A DNA stretch of 64,000 bases from Holophagaceae bacterium (GTDB lineage: Bacteria; Acidobacteriota; Holophagae; Holophagales; Holophagaceae), in contig JADKJH010000001.1 of the NCBI GenBank assembly GCA_016722505.1, positions 992,001 to 1,056,000 on the forward strand. The letters are read 5' to 3'. The position numbers were made by a program, and so were the translations under genes. Below are positions 15,933 through 23,526 of this stretch, one piece after another; within the stretch, counting starts at the first letter, position 1, and each line of letters starts with the position of its first letter. The notes beneath the pieces are model-generated. The model was not told the DNA's origin, did no database searches, and saw only the letters and a program-made list of their open reading frames with translations.

Positions 15933-17168
15933 TCACCGATCCAGCTCGCCGGCAATGATGTTCATCGCTCCTAGCTCTGATACGGCATCGGCGATCAAGC
16001 GTCCGCGGACTTTCTGGTCGAAGCTGCTGAAGATCGGCAGGCAAGGGGGACGGACCCGGATGCGATAGGGGCTCTTGCCGCCATCGCTGACGATGTAAAA
16101 GCCCAGTTCGCCGTTGGCCGCCTCGGTGGCGCTGTAGATTTCACCCACGGGCATCTCCATGCCGTGCATGATCAGCTTGAAGTGATGGATCAGGCTCTCC
16201 ATCCGGGTGTAGACCTTTTCTTTGGGCGGAAGGGCCACCTTGTAGTCATCCACAATGATGGGTCCGGGCCCGATCTCCCGCAGCTTGTCGAGGGCCTGAC
16301 GCACGATGCGGAGCGACTGGCGCATTTCCTCGACGCGCACCAGGTAGCGATCAAAAACATCGCCTGTGGTGCCCACCGGAATGTCGAAGTCGTATTGGTC
16401 GTAGCCCAAATAGGGTTGGGATTTGCGCAGATCCTGCGGGACGCCGCAGGCCCGCAGGCAGGGACCCGTATACCCCCAGGAAATGGCGTCTTCGGGAGAA
16501 AGCGCGCCGATGCCCTTGGTGCGGTCGTGCCAGATGGGATTGCGGGTGAGCAGCCCCTCCAACTCATCAATCACCGGAAGGCACTCTTCCAGGAAGCGCT
16601 CCGCCAGGGGGAAGAAGTCGTCCGGCAGATCGCGGAACAAGCCCCCCACGCGGGTGAAGCTCGTATGCAGGCGCTGGCCCGCGGCCATTTCGAAAAGGTC
16701 ATAGACCGTCTCGCGCTGCCTGAAAAGATAAAGAAATGCGGTGAAGGCGCCGAGGTCCACGGCGTTGATGCCGACACACACAATATGATCGGCGATGCGC
16801 GCCAGCTCCGACACCAGCACACGGATGACCTTCGCGCGCTCGGGGATGGCGGCCTCGATGCCCAGGAGCTTTTCCACCGCATGGGAGTAGCCGACATTGT
16901 TCATGATCGAGGAGCAATAGTTCAGCCGGTCGGTCAGCGTCACGAATTGGTGGTAGCTCAGATTCTCGCCGAGCTTTTCCACACCTCGGTGCAGGTAGCC
17001 TATTTCCGGCGTAGCGCGGGTGACGAACTCGCCTTGGAGTTCCAAAACAATGCGCAGCGTCCCATGGGTGGACGGGTGGGTCGGGCCCATGTTGACGATC
17101 ATCTTGTCGCCATCGACCTGTTGGGTGGAGAGTGCAATGGATTCCATCGTTGCCATGGGTCTGCTCAC
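15933..17168 (-). CDS. nuoD: NADH-quinone oxidoreductase subunit D
   Basis: The 49-kDa-type complex I subunit forming the quinone-reduction cavity with NuoB. 411 aa from GTG 17168, which overlaps the nuoC stop as GTGA; ATG 17156 is the alternative. Signatures are NMGPTHPSTHGTLR (quinone-site His), PEIGYLHRGVEKL, TDRLNYCSSIMNN and the C-terminal region PPCLPIF ... IADAVSELGAMNIIAGELDR. Like other NuoD it lacks the C-terminal [NiFe] ligand pair of hydrogenases. The C-terminal codons are duplicated downstream (15820-15852). Confidence 0.96.
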   Translation of the reverse strand: MSRPMATMESIALSTQQVDGDKMIVNMGPTHPSTHGTLRIVLELQGEFVTRATPEIGYLHRGVEKLGENLSYHQFVTLTDRLNYCSSIMNNVGYSHAVEKLLGIEAAIPERAKVIRVLVSELARIADHIVCVGINAVDLGAFTAFLYLFRQRETVYDLFEMAAGQRLHTSFTRVGGLFRDLPDDFFPLAERFLEECLPVIDELEGLLTRNPIWHDRTKGIGALSPEDAISWGYTGPCLRACGVPQDLRKSQPYLGYDQYDFDIPVGTTGDVFDRYLVRVEEMRQSLRIVRQALDKLREIGPGPIIVDDYKVALPPKEKVYTRMESLIHHFKLIMHGMEMPVGEIYSATEAANGELGFYIVSDGGKSPYRIRVRPPCLPIFSSFDQKVRGRLIADAVSELGAMNIIAGELDR

Positions 17169-17689
17169 GGGTTCGTCGTCGGATTGTGCTGGGCGTATGG
17201 CGCGGTGCTATCGGCCATGCAGAAGGGATCGCCGCCATCGAGCGGAAAATCTTTTCGGAGCGCGTGGCCGGGGAAATCCTGCCAGGTGAGAAGCCGCACC
17301 ATATTGGGGTGGCCTTCGAAAGGGATGCCGAAGAGATCGAAGACTTCGCGCTCGAACCAGTCGGCGGTCTTGAAGGGATGCGGGAGATCAGGGTTCGCAA
17401 GGCTCGGAACCGTTTCGCCATCCGCAACGGGAACCTTGATGCGCAGGCGTTCCTGGCTGGTGAGATTGAGCCAGTGGTAGACCACATCAAACCGGAGGGG
17501 ACGGCCATCCATCTGGCGTTCCAGCCAGTCCACCGCCGTGATGTCCACCAGCATCTGGTACCCGTCCTTGAAAATCAGGCCCACCACATCGAGAAATTTT
17601 TCTTTCGTGACGACGATGGTCACGTCGCCCCTGAATGCGTGGTGGTCCGTGATGGCGCCCGGGAGCTGCTCTTCGATGCGTTCGATCAT
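17165..17689 (-). CDS. nuoC: NADH-quinone oxidoreductase subunit C
   Basis: The 30-kDa peripheral subunit of complex I, 174 aa from ATG 17689 (MIERIEEQLPG). The signature ADWFEREVFDLFGIPFEGHPNMVRLLTWQDFPGHALRKDFPL (about residues 110-150) is complete. The frame is open for another 29 codons upstream, but these are encoded by an intergenic repeat and do not resemble NuoC. It is coupled to nuoD by overlap and separated from nuoB by a repeat-filled gap. Confidence 0.95.
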   Translation of the reverse strand: MIERIEEQLPGAITDHHAFRGDVTIVVTKEKFLDVVGLIFKDGYQMLVDITAVDWLERQMDGRPLRFDVVYHWLNLTSQERLRIKVPVADGETVPSLANPDLPHPFKTADWFEREVFDLFGIPFEGHPNMVRLLTWQDFPGHALRKDFPLDGGDPFCMADSTAPYAQHNPTTNP

Positions 17690-17855
17690 ATGACCACCAA
17701 GACACGTTGGAACCACGGAGACACAGAGCAACCACAAAGCAAAAAACAAAAAAATGAAAGCCGACCACGAAGGCACAGGGACACAAAGGAGTTCTTTGTG
17801 TGACTTTGTGTCTTTGTGTCTTCGTGGTTCATTTTTATTGCGCCTTGGTGGTTGA
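17690..17855. repeat. Heptamer/octamer inverted repeat insert between nuoB and nuoC
   Basis: The 166-base gap is made of ACACAAAG / ACCACGAAG-type units on one side and CTTTGTGT / CTTCGTGGT units on the other, with CCACCAAG and CTTGGTGG at the outer ends. It can fold as one long imperfect hairpin inside the nuoB-nuoC transcript. I recall similar degenerate repeats in unrelated bacteria. It has no coding content beyond the spurious extension of the nuoC frame. Confidence 0.75.
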
Positions 17856-18467
17856 TTAGAAAATCGTTGCCAGCCCGCGATCTCCCGCGTCCAGGATCAT
17901 TTCACGGACAGCTTGCTGGGGGCTGAGGCCTCGGCTTGTTTCCAGTTCTTTCTGGCGCTCCAGGCTCTCGTAGAACCGCGAGATGTGGTCTTTGCGCATG
18001 GAAAGGGATTCCTTTTCGATCTTTTCCTGCAGCTTCATCAGGCCGTAGAGCATGCTTTCGGGCCGGGGCGGGCAGCCAGGCACGTAGACATCCACGGGCA
18101 CCACCCGGTCGATGCCCTGGAGCGTGGCGTAGGTGCGGTACATGCCGCCGCTCGACGCGCAGACACCGACGCTGATGACCCATTTGGGCTCCGCCATCTG
18201 GGCGTAGATGGTGCGGAGCACCGGCGCCAGTTTGTTGGTGACCGTGCCCAGCACCAGCATCATGTCGCTTTGCCGCGGGCTGAAGCGCATGGCTTCAGCG
18301 CCGAAGCGGGACATATCGTATTTGGAAGCCATGACGCTCATGAATTCGATGGCGCAGCAGGCGGTGCCGAAGGGCATGGGCCAAAGGCTGTTCTTGCGGG
18401 CCCAGTTCACCACGGTGTCGAGGCGGGTGGTGAGGACTGCATCGTTCAGGTTCAACTCAGAGGGCAT
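17856..18467 (-). CDS. nuoB: NADH-quinone oxidoreductase subunit B
   Basis: The complex I subunit carrying the terminal cluster N2 next to the quinone site. 203 aa from ATG 18467, whose A overlaps the last base of the nuoA stop (TGATG). The four ligands are present: the adjacent pair in FGTACCAIEF, GVCASSGGMY and VPGCPPRPE. The C-terminal extension (IEKESLSMRKDHISRFYESLERQKE ... LATIF) is charged and somewhat longer than in E. coli. It belongs to the nuoABCD block. Confidence 0.96.
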   Translation of the reverse strand: MPSELNLNDAVLTTRLDTVVNWARKNSLWPMPFGTACCAIEFMSVMASKYDMSRFGAEAMRFSPRQSDMMLVLGTVTNKLAPVLRTIYAQMAEPKWVISVGVCASSGGMYRTYATLQGIDRVVPVDVYVPGCPPRPESMLYGLMKLQEKIEKESLSMRKDHISRFYESLERQKELETSRGLSPQQAVREMILDAGDRGLATIF

Positions 18468-18856
18468 CAGCGCTCCCACTCAAACGCGCCCTTGCCCCAG
18501 GCGTAGATGAAACCCACCAGCAGGGTGGCGAAGAAAGTCAGCATCGGCACAAACGTTTCCAGGTGCGCTTTGTACTGAGCGGCCCAGGGCAGCATGAAAG
18601 CGATTTCCACATCGAACAAAATGAAAAGCATGGCCGTGAGGTAGAACTTCACCGAATAACGGTGCCGCGCGCCCACCTGCAAGGCCGGGGCGCCGCACTC
18701 GAAAGGCGATAGCTTATTGGCCTGGGGGTTGTTGGGCTTGAAGCGCGGCAGGATGACTCCGGAGAGCACCAGCACGATGGCGGCCACAACTATCGCCACC
18801 AGCAGGAGGATCAAGACGCCAAGGAAGGGAGTGAGGGGGCTTTGCATGCTTTGCAT
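18467..18856 (-). CDS. nuoA: NADH-quinone oxidoreductase subunit A
   Basis: A small membrane subunit of complex I, 129 aa, with three transmembrane helices (GVLILLLVAIVVAAIVLVLSGVI; FYLTAMLFILFDVEIAFMLPWA; MLTFFATLLVGFIYAWGKGAFEW). The conserved loop KLSPFECGAPAL with its Cys and the FDVEIAF motif are diagnostic. I use ATG 18856; ATG 18847 and TTG 18868 are in-frame alternatives. It heads the nuo operon on the minus strand. Confidence 0.94.
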   Translation of the reverse strand: MQSMQSPLTPFLGVLILLLVAIVVAAIVLVLSGVILPRFKPNNPQANKLSPFECGAPALQVGARHRYSVKFYLTAMLFILFDVEIAFMLPWAAQYKAHLETFVPMLTFFATLLVGFIYAWGKGAFEWER

Positions 18857-18995
18857 AGTGGATTCCAAGATCCTTCATCCTAACCGGGCCGCGTCAAAGC
18901 CTAAAGGCCGCAAGATGAACCCACCCTGGCTGCTCGACCGGAATAAAGCGTAGCGGCCAGGCGCAATCCCAGCCTTGCTCAAGGGAGGCCCCATC

Positions 18996-19023
18996 GTGAC
19001 CAATGGCACTTTCAAGCTAGAAT
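18996..19023 (+). promoter_or_regulatory. Possible sigma-70 promoter of the ACP/ketosynthase set
   Basis: GTGACC (18996-19001), a 16-base spacer and TAGAAT (19018-19023) lie 18 bases before the ACP start codon. The fit to -35/-10 consensus is moderate, and the -10 is close to the start codon. Confidence 0.3.
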
Positions 19024-19041
19024 CATTCTCACGAGGCTTGC

Positions 19042-19299
19042 ATGAGTGATCTGAAGACCGAAGTCAAAACCATGATTATCGAACGGCTGAAGCTTGAAGG
19101 CATGACGCCGGAACAGATTGATGACTCGGCGCCCCTTTTTGGTGAAGGCCTGGGCCTGGATTCCATTGATGCGCTGGAATTGGTGCTGGGCATCGAACAG
19201 CACTTTGGCGTGAAGATCGAAGACGAAGCCGCCGGGCTGCAAGCCTTTAAAAACGTGGAGTCCCTGACGGCCTTCATCGCCGAACACCGGGCTGCATGA
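19042..19299 (+). CDS. Acyl carrier protein
   Basis: An 85-aa four-helix carrier. The phosphopantetheine attachment Ser is in GLGLDSIDALELV (about residue 41), followed by helix II/III sequence LGIEQHFGVKI. The fit resembles ACPs of aryl-polyene and other dedicated polyketide/fatty-acid sets rather than the housekeeping AcpP. It is the first gene of a plus-strand run with a dehydratase and two ketosynthases, so it probably carries the growing acyl chain for that set. The start ATG 19042 follows GAGG. Confidence 0.9.
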   Translation: MSDLKTEVKTMIIERLKLEGMTPEQIDDSAPLFGEGLGLDSIDALELVLGIEQHFGVKIEDEAAGLQAFKNVESLTAFIAEHRAA

Positions 19300-19339
19300 G
19301 CCGGCCTGATGGCGGCATGAGTGCTGGGGCCTGAAGGAT

Positions 19340-19774
19340 ATGGACGGGGACGACATCAAGACCCAATTGCCTCACCGCTATCCGTTCCTGTTGGTGGACC
19401 GGGTGCTGGAGCGGGAGCCAGGCGTCCGGGTAGTGGCTGAAAAGCTGCTCACCATCAACGAACCCTACTTTCAAGGCCACTTCGCGGACCGCCCCTTGCT
19501 GCCGGGCGTACTGATGCTGGAAATGCTCGCCCAGGCGGGCGGGTTTCTGGAATCCGAGCCTCTGGCCGGCAAACCCATATTCCTCGCCCAGGTCCTCGAC
19601 GCCCGATTCAAGGAGGCGGCTTTCCCAGGCGATAAGCTTCGGCTGGAAGTGAGCCCTGATGCTAGTTTCGGAGGGCTTATGCGGATCAAGGGAACCGTCA
19701 GTTGCGAAGGCCGGGTGCTGTGCACAGCGCAGCTGCTGCTCAAGAGCATCACCAATCCAAAGGGCGCCGCATGA
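19340..19774 (+). CDS. 3-hydroxyacyl-ACP dehydratase (FabZ/hotdog family)
   Basis: A 144-aa hotdog-fold enzyme that removes water from 3-hydroxyacyl-ACP. Signatures are LPHRYPFLLVDRVLE at the N-terminus and the catalytic segment YFQGHFADRPLLPGVLMLEMLAQAGG, with His in GHF and Glu in MLEM. Beta strands LDARFKEAAFPGD and MRIKGTVSCEGRVLCTAQL follow. It overlaps the next ketosynthase gene as ATGA, so it works in the same pathway. Whether it is the genome's only FabZ cannot be told from here. Confidence 0.9.
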   Translation: MDGDDIKTQLPHRYPFLLVDRVLEREPGVRVVAEKLLTINEPYFQGHFADRPLLPGVLMLEMLAQAGGFLESEPLAGKPIFLAQVLDARFKEAAFPGDKLRLEVSPDASFGGLMRIKGTVSCEGRVLCTAQLLLKSITNPKGAA

Positions 19775-20970
19775 CCCGGCGTGTGGTCATCACGGGAGTG
19801 GGTTTCGTTTCAAGCCTTGCTCCGGACGGGCCCTCCACCTGGGCGCGGATGTTGGAGGGAGCCTGCGCGATCGGGCCGCTCACCAAATTGAAGATGCCGG
19901 GAGAACCCGCGCAGATGGCCGCAGAGGTGCATCTGCCCGAAGACCCGTCGTTCGGCCGTAGGGTCACCCTCGGCGAGCGCATGGCACTCATGGCGCTGGG
20001 GGAATCCCTGCAAACTACAACCGGCCCCAAAGGATTGGATCCGCATCGCATGGGATCTTTCCAGGGCGCCGGAACCTCGGGTTTGCCTTCGGCTGAAACC
20101 TATACGCAGGGCCGGATGGCAGGGCGGAAGCCAGGTGCGGCGAATGCGATCTACCAAAGCCCCACGACCATCACGGATGCATTGGCGAGGGAATTGGGCG
20201 CCTCCGGGCCTCGCAGCACTGTCATGACGGCATGTTCATCCTCCCTCATGGCCATTGGGCAAGCTTGGGAGCGCATCGCGGCTGGAGAACTGGATCTCGC
20301 CGTGGCGGGTGGTGCCGAGACGCTGTGCATGACCACCTACGCTGGTTTTTCCAGCCTCAAGGCCATGGATCCAGGTCTTTGCCGCCCCTTCAGCGGGGAT
20401 CGTGCGGGACTGAATCTGGGCGAGGGCTCCGCGCAATTCGTCTTGGAGCCGCTGGACCAGGCCTTGGCCCGTGGGGCTGAGATTTTCGCCGAGGTGCTCG
20501 GCTATGGAGCAAGCCTGGACGCGCATCATTCCACGGCTCCTCATCCTGAAGGCGATGGGGCGGCACGAGCCATCCGCATGGCCATGGATTGCGCGGGCTT
20601 CAATCCTAGCGATGTGGATTTCATCAGCGCGCACGGAACCGCCACGCCCGCCAATGACTGTTCGGAGACAACCGCCATCAAGACCGCCCTGGGTGAAGCA
20701 GCCACAAGGGTCTCCGTCACCTCCACCAAATCCCAGTTCGGCCATACCTTAGGCGCATCGGGTGCCGTGGGCGCCTTTGCGGCGGTGATGTCGCTTAGGA
20801 CCGGCAAAGTAAGCCCCACTTTGAGATTGGAGGATCCAGATCCCGCGTGCGATCTGGACTATACGCCACTCCACGCTAGGGATCGGAACGTGCGCGCGGC
20901 CCTGGTCAATGCCTTTGCCTTCGGGGGCAACAATGCCTGCGTCGCCCTTCGGCGCTGGGAGGGGCGATGA
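19771..20970 (+). CDS. Beta-ketoacyl-ACP synthase (active, KAS II type)
   Basis: A 399-aa condensing enzyme. The start MTRRVVITGVGFVSSLAP is canonical. The catalytic triad is complete: Cys in STVMTACSSSLMAIGQA, His in ISAHGTATPANDCSET and His in KSQFGHTLGASGAV. The C-terminal NAFAFGGNNACVALRR is also family-typical. The ATG overlaps the dehydratase stop and its own stop overlaps the start of a second, Cys-less ketosynthase. This pairing is the KS/chain-length-factor arrangement of type II polyketide and aryl-polyene clusters. Confidence 0.92.
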   Translation: MTRRVVITGVGFVSSLAPDGPSTWARMLEGACAIGPLTKLKMPGEPAQMAAEVHLPEDPSFGRRVTLGERMALMALGESLQTTTGPKGLDPHRMGSFQGAGTSGLPSAETYTQGRMAGRKPGAANAIYQSPTTITDALARELGASGPRSTVMTACSSSLMAIGQAWERIAAGELDLAVAGGAETLCMTTYAGFSSLKAMDPGLCRPFSGDRAGLNLGEGSAQFVLEPLDQALARGAEIFAEVLGYGASLDAHHSTAPHPEGDGAARAIRMAMDCAGFNPSDVDFISAHGTATPANDCSETTAIKTALGEAATRVSVTSTKSQFGHTLGASGAVGAFAAVMSLRTGKVSPTLRLEDPDPACDLDYTPLHARDRNVRAALVNAFAFGGNNACVALRRWEGR

Positions 20971-22090
20971 TTCCTTCTAGCGGGAAAGATAGGAAAGAAG
21001 GGAAAGATATCGTCATTACGGGCTTGGGCCTGGTGCTGCCCTGTGGCGACGGACTTGAGGCCGCCCGCCAATCCTGGATTTCTGGAGAGCCCTGTTTCGC
21101 GGAGCTGCCTCCCAACCTGGGAATCGGACGCGGCGCCTTTTGCGGCGCCTTCAATCCCGCAGGCATCATCCCGCCGATGCAATTGCGGCGGCTGGACAGG
21201 CCATCCCGCTTTGCCTGGAGCGCGGTGCATCAGGCCTTGGTGGATGGCCGGATGGATTGGAAAGCTGGTGATGCCGGAGACCGCATGGCCATGACGGTCG
21301 GCACCGTCACCGGCGGCAGCGAGGCCGGTGAAGTGTTCATGCGGCCCTACTTTGAGCGGGGACCGGAAGGCGCCTCTCCGATGGTGTTCCCTAATTGCGT
21401 GGCCAATGCCGCATCGGGACATGTGGCCTTGGCCTTTGGCATCAAGGGCCCCAGCATCACCCAAGTGGCGCGGGAGAATGCTGCATTCACAGCGCTGGAC
21501 CAGGCTATGCGATGGCTGCGGCGGAATGTGGTAGATACCGTGTTGGTCATCGGCACTGATGGAATCTTTCCTCTTCAAATGGAACTGCTGCGGCGCACGG
21601 GGCGCCTAGCCGTCCGGGGAAACCCTATTGCGAACGCGGCCACTGGCTACCTTCCGGGCGAAGGGGCCCAGGCCTTTCTGCTTGAAACCCGCAGCCATGC
21701 CGAGTCCCGGGGTGCCCACATCCGCGGCGAAGTGCTTTCGGCCGTCTGCGCATCCCCCACGAGGAAACCACCAAGGCCCGCGCAGATTCGTTGGCCGTGG
21801 CTGTTTCGGAGGCCATGGGCCCCGCGATGCCGACCGTCCGGCCGACCGCCTGGATCGGAGGCAGTAATGGCTCCCAACGGCTGGACGAACTGGAATTGGG
21901 CCTCCAGGAGCTTCATCCAGACTGGCCGAAGCCCCGGTTTCCAAAACTCATCTGGGGCGAATTCGGTGGCTCGGGGGGCCAGCTCCTGGCGGCTGCCCTA
22001 TTGAGCGATCTGGATGGCCCGGTACTCATCACGGGTCCCGGCACGCTAGGCTCCCAGTGTGCGGCGGTGATCAGGCGGGTTAGTCTCTAA
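20967..22090 (+). pseudogene. Second ketosynthase, Cys-less (chain-length-factor-like), with one frameshift
   Basis: Begins at ATG 20967 (overlapping the previous stop) and reads IVITGLGLVLPCGDG, MTVGTVTGGSEAG, FPNCVANAASGHVALAFGIKGPSIT, LVIGTDG and ATGYLPGEGAQAFLLE. The nucleophile region is QVARENAAFTALDQA, with no Cys where active synthases have TACSSS. This suggests a chain-length-factor-like partner. After about residue 264 the frame becomes Pro/Arg-rich nonsense. The true continuation (HEETTKARADSLAVAV, then ITGPGTLGSQCAAVIRRVSL to 22090) is in another frame. One extra C in the C5 run at 21754-21758 would restore a product of about 374 aa. It could be a sequencing error, a recent mutation or slippage. 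Confidence 0.75.
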
Positions 22091-22092
22091 GG

Positions 22093-22650
22093 ATGGGCTT
22101 CCGCGATCCACATGCAATTCTGCTCAATCGCTCCAGCATCCTTGTGGTGACGAGCGTAGGGGTAGCCTTGCTGACCTTGAGCTACGTGCTGGGCGTTCAG
22201 GTGGGCAAGCAAAGCGCAGCCTTGCAGCGGCCTGCGTCCAAAGGCAGTGGCGAGGATCTGAAAGCCTTGCAGGCGCCTATCCAGGAACAACTGAAAGCCA
22301 TAGATGGGCGTGAGGAAGACGCGCCTGCCAAATCGGAATCAAAACCAGATGCGAAAGCAGAAGGCAATGCTGAATCCAAAGCCGAATCCAAGCCCAAGCC
22401 CGCATCAACACCCCCGGCGCCGACAGGTCCCGGCAAGTGGACCTTGCAGCTGCTTTCCACACCCGACAAGGCCGAAGCCGACCGCGTATCCGCCAAAGCA
22501 AAAGCTGCTGGCTACGCCGCCCAGGTTGTGAAAGAAAAAGGCGCTTTCAAAGTGCGGTTGAGCCACGCGGGGGCGAAACCGGAAGTGGATGCCACGGCAG
22601 CCAAAATGAAGGCCGCGGGTTTCAAACCCTTTGCCGTGCCTGTGGAGTGA
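22093..22650 (+). CDS. SPOR-domain membrane-anchored protein
   Basis: A 185-aa protein with one N-terminal transmembrane helix (SSILVVTSVGVALLTLSYVLGVQVG, about residues 15-38) and a low-complexity Lys/Glu/Ala/Pro linker (about 70-115). The C-terminal SPOR domain reads KWTLQLLSTPDKAEADRVSAKAKAAGYAAQVVKEKGAFKVRLSHAG. SPOR domains bind denuded peptidoglycan glycans, often at the septum. It starts two bases after the ketosynthase stop and is followed by prmA and murI with tight spacing. Confidence 0.88.
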   Translation: MGFRDPHAILLNRSSILVVTSVGVALLTLSYVLGVQVGKQSAALQRPASKGSGEDLKALQAPIQEQLKAIDGREEDAPAKSESKPDAKAEGNAESKAESKPKPASTPPAPTGPGKWTLQLLSTPDKAEADRVSAKAKAAGYAAQVVKEKGAFKVRLSHAGAKPEVDATAAKMKAAGFKPFAVPVE

Positions 22651-22653
22651 ACG

Positions 22654-23526
22654 ATGAACCCAACAGGACAACATCTGCGCTGGCGCCTATCGGTGCCCGA
22701 TTCCATGGAGGATGGACTCAGCGATTGGCTCCAGGGCTTCGGTGCGACCGCCACCTATCGCGACGCGGACCCGCCAAACGATTTTTACGCTTACTTCAAG
22801 CCTGGCTCTGAAGGCCCGGATCCAGCAGGTTTGGCGTCATTCCCAGGCGTAGAGCTGAAAGCCGCCGAGCGCTTTGGAGATGAGGATTGGATCGCAAAAA
22901 GCCGCGAAGGCTTTGGTTCCTTCAATGTGGGCTCACGCTTTTTCATCCGGCCCCTGTGGGACCAAGGACCGCTGCCTGTGGATCGCTTCGCCATCACCGT
23001 GAATCCAGGCCTGGCCTTCGGTACGGGGGGACACGAGACCACTCGGCTTTGCATGGAATTCCTGGAGCAGCTCGCCAAGGAAGGCAAACTCAAAGGCCCC
23101 ATCCTGGATATCGGCGCCGGCACAGGCATTCTTTCACTAACCGCATACCTGCTAGGGGCGCGCAGCATCACGGCCTTCGACATTGACCCCGATTGCGGCC
23201 CCGCCATGCAGGAATTCATCACGATGAATGAAGGCCTTGGCGGGCCGACGCCCTTCGACTATTTTGTGGGCGACCTGGAAAACGAGCGCAATGAGCGCAT
23301 AAACCCTCCCTATCGCGGATTGCTGGCGAACATCCTGCTGCTGACCATCCAGGATCTGCTGCCGCGCATGGCCGAAATCACTGAGCCCGGTGCTTGGCTG
23401 GTGGCCTCTGGCATTCTTGCGGAATGCCAGGATGAAGCCTTGGTGAGCCTTGCCGCCCACGGGTTCAAACCCTTGAAAATGCTTACCGAAGGAGCCTGGG
23501 TGGCGATTTTGGCGGAGCGGGAGTAA
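22654..23526 (+). CDS. prmA: Ribosomal protein L11 methyltransferase
   Basis: An SAM-dependent methyltransferase that trimethylates ribosomal protein L11. 290 aa. The N-terminal substrate-recognition domain is followed by the linker NPGLAFGTGGHETTRLCMEFLE and the SAM loop ILDIGAGTGILSLTAYLLGA (about residues 150-170), ITAFDIDPDC, and the catalytic-region motif LLANILLLTIQDLLPR, close to the family NILA. The stop TAA overlaps the murI ATG. Cytoplasmic housekeeping enzyme. Confidence 0.93.
   Translation: MNPTGQHLRWRLSVPDSMEDGLSDWLQGFGATATYRDADPPNDFYAYFKPGSEGPDPAGLASFPGVELKAAERFGDEDWIAKSREGFGSFNVGSRFFIRPLWDQGPLPVDRFAITVNPGLAFGTGGHETTRLCMEFLEQLAKEGKLKGPILDIGAGTGILSLTAYLLGARSITAFDIDPDCGPAMQEFITMNEGLGGPTPFDYFVGDLENERNERINPPYRGLLANILLLTIQDLLPRMAEITEPGAWLVASGILAECQDEALVSLAAHGFKPLKMLTEGAWVAILAERE

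Noticed and set aside
16164..17480. 438-codon plus-strand frame across nuoC-nuoD
   Set aside because: Shadow of two clearly recognised complex I genes; no family motif or ribosome-binding site.
17690..17776. 29-residue N-terminal extension of nuoC with a hydrophobic stretch (a false signal peptide)
   Set aside because: It is encoded by the intergenic repeat; NuoC is cytoplasmic and family sequence starts at ATG 17689.
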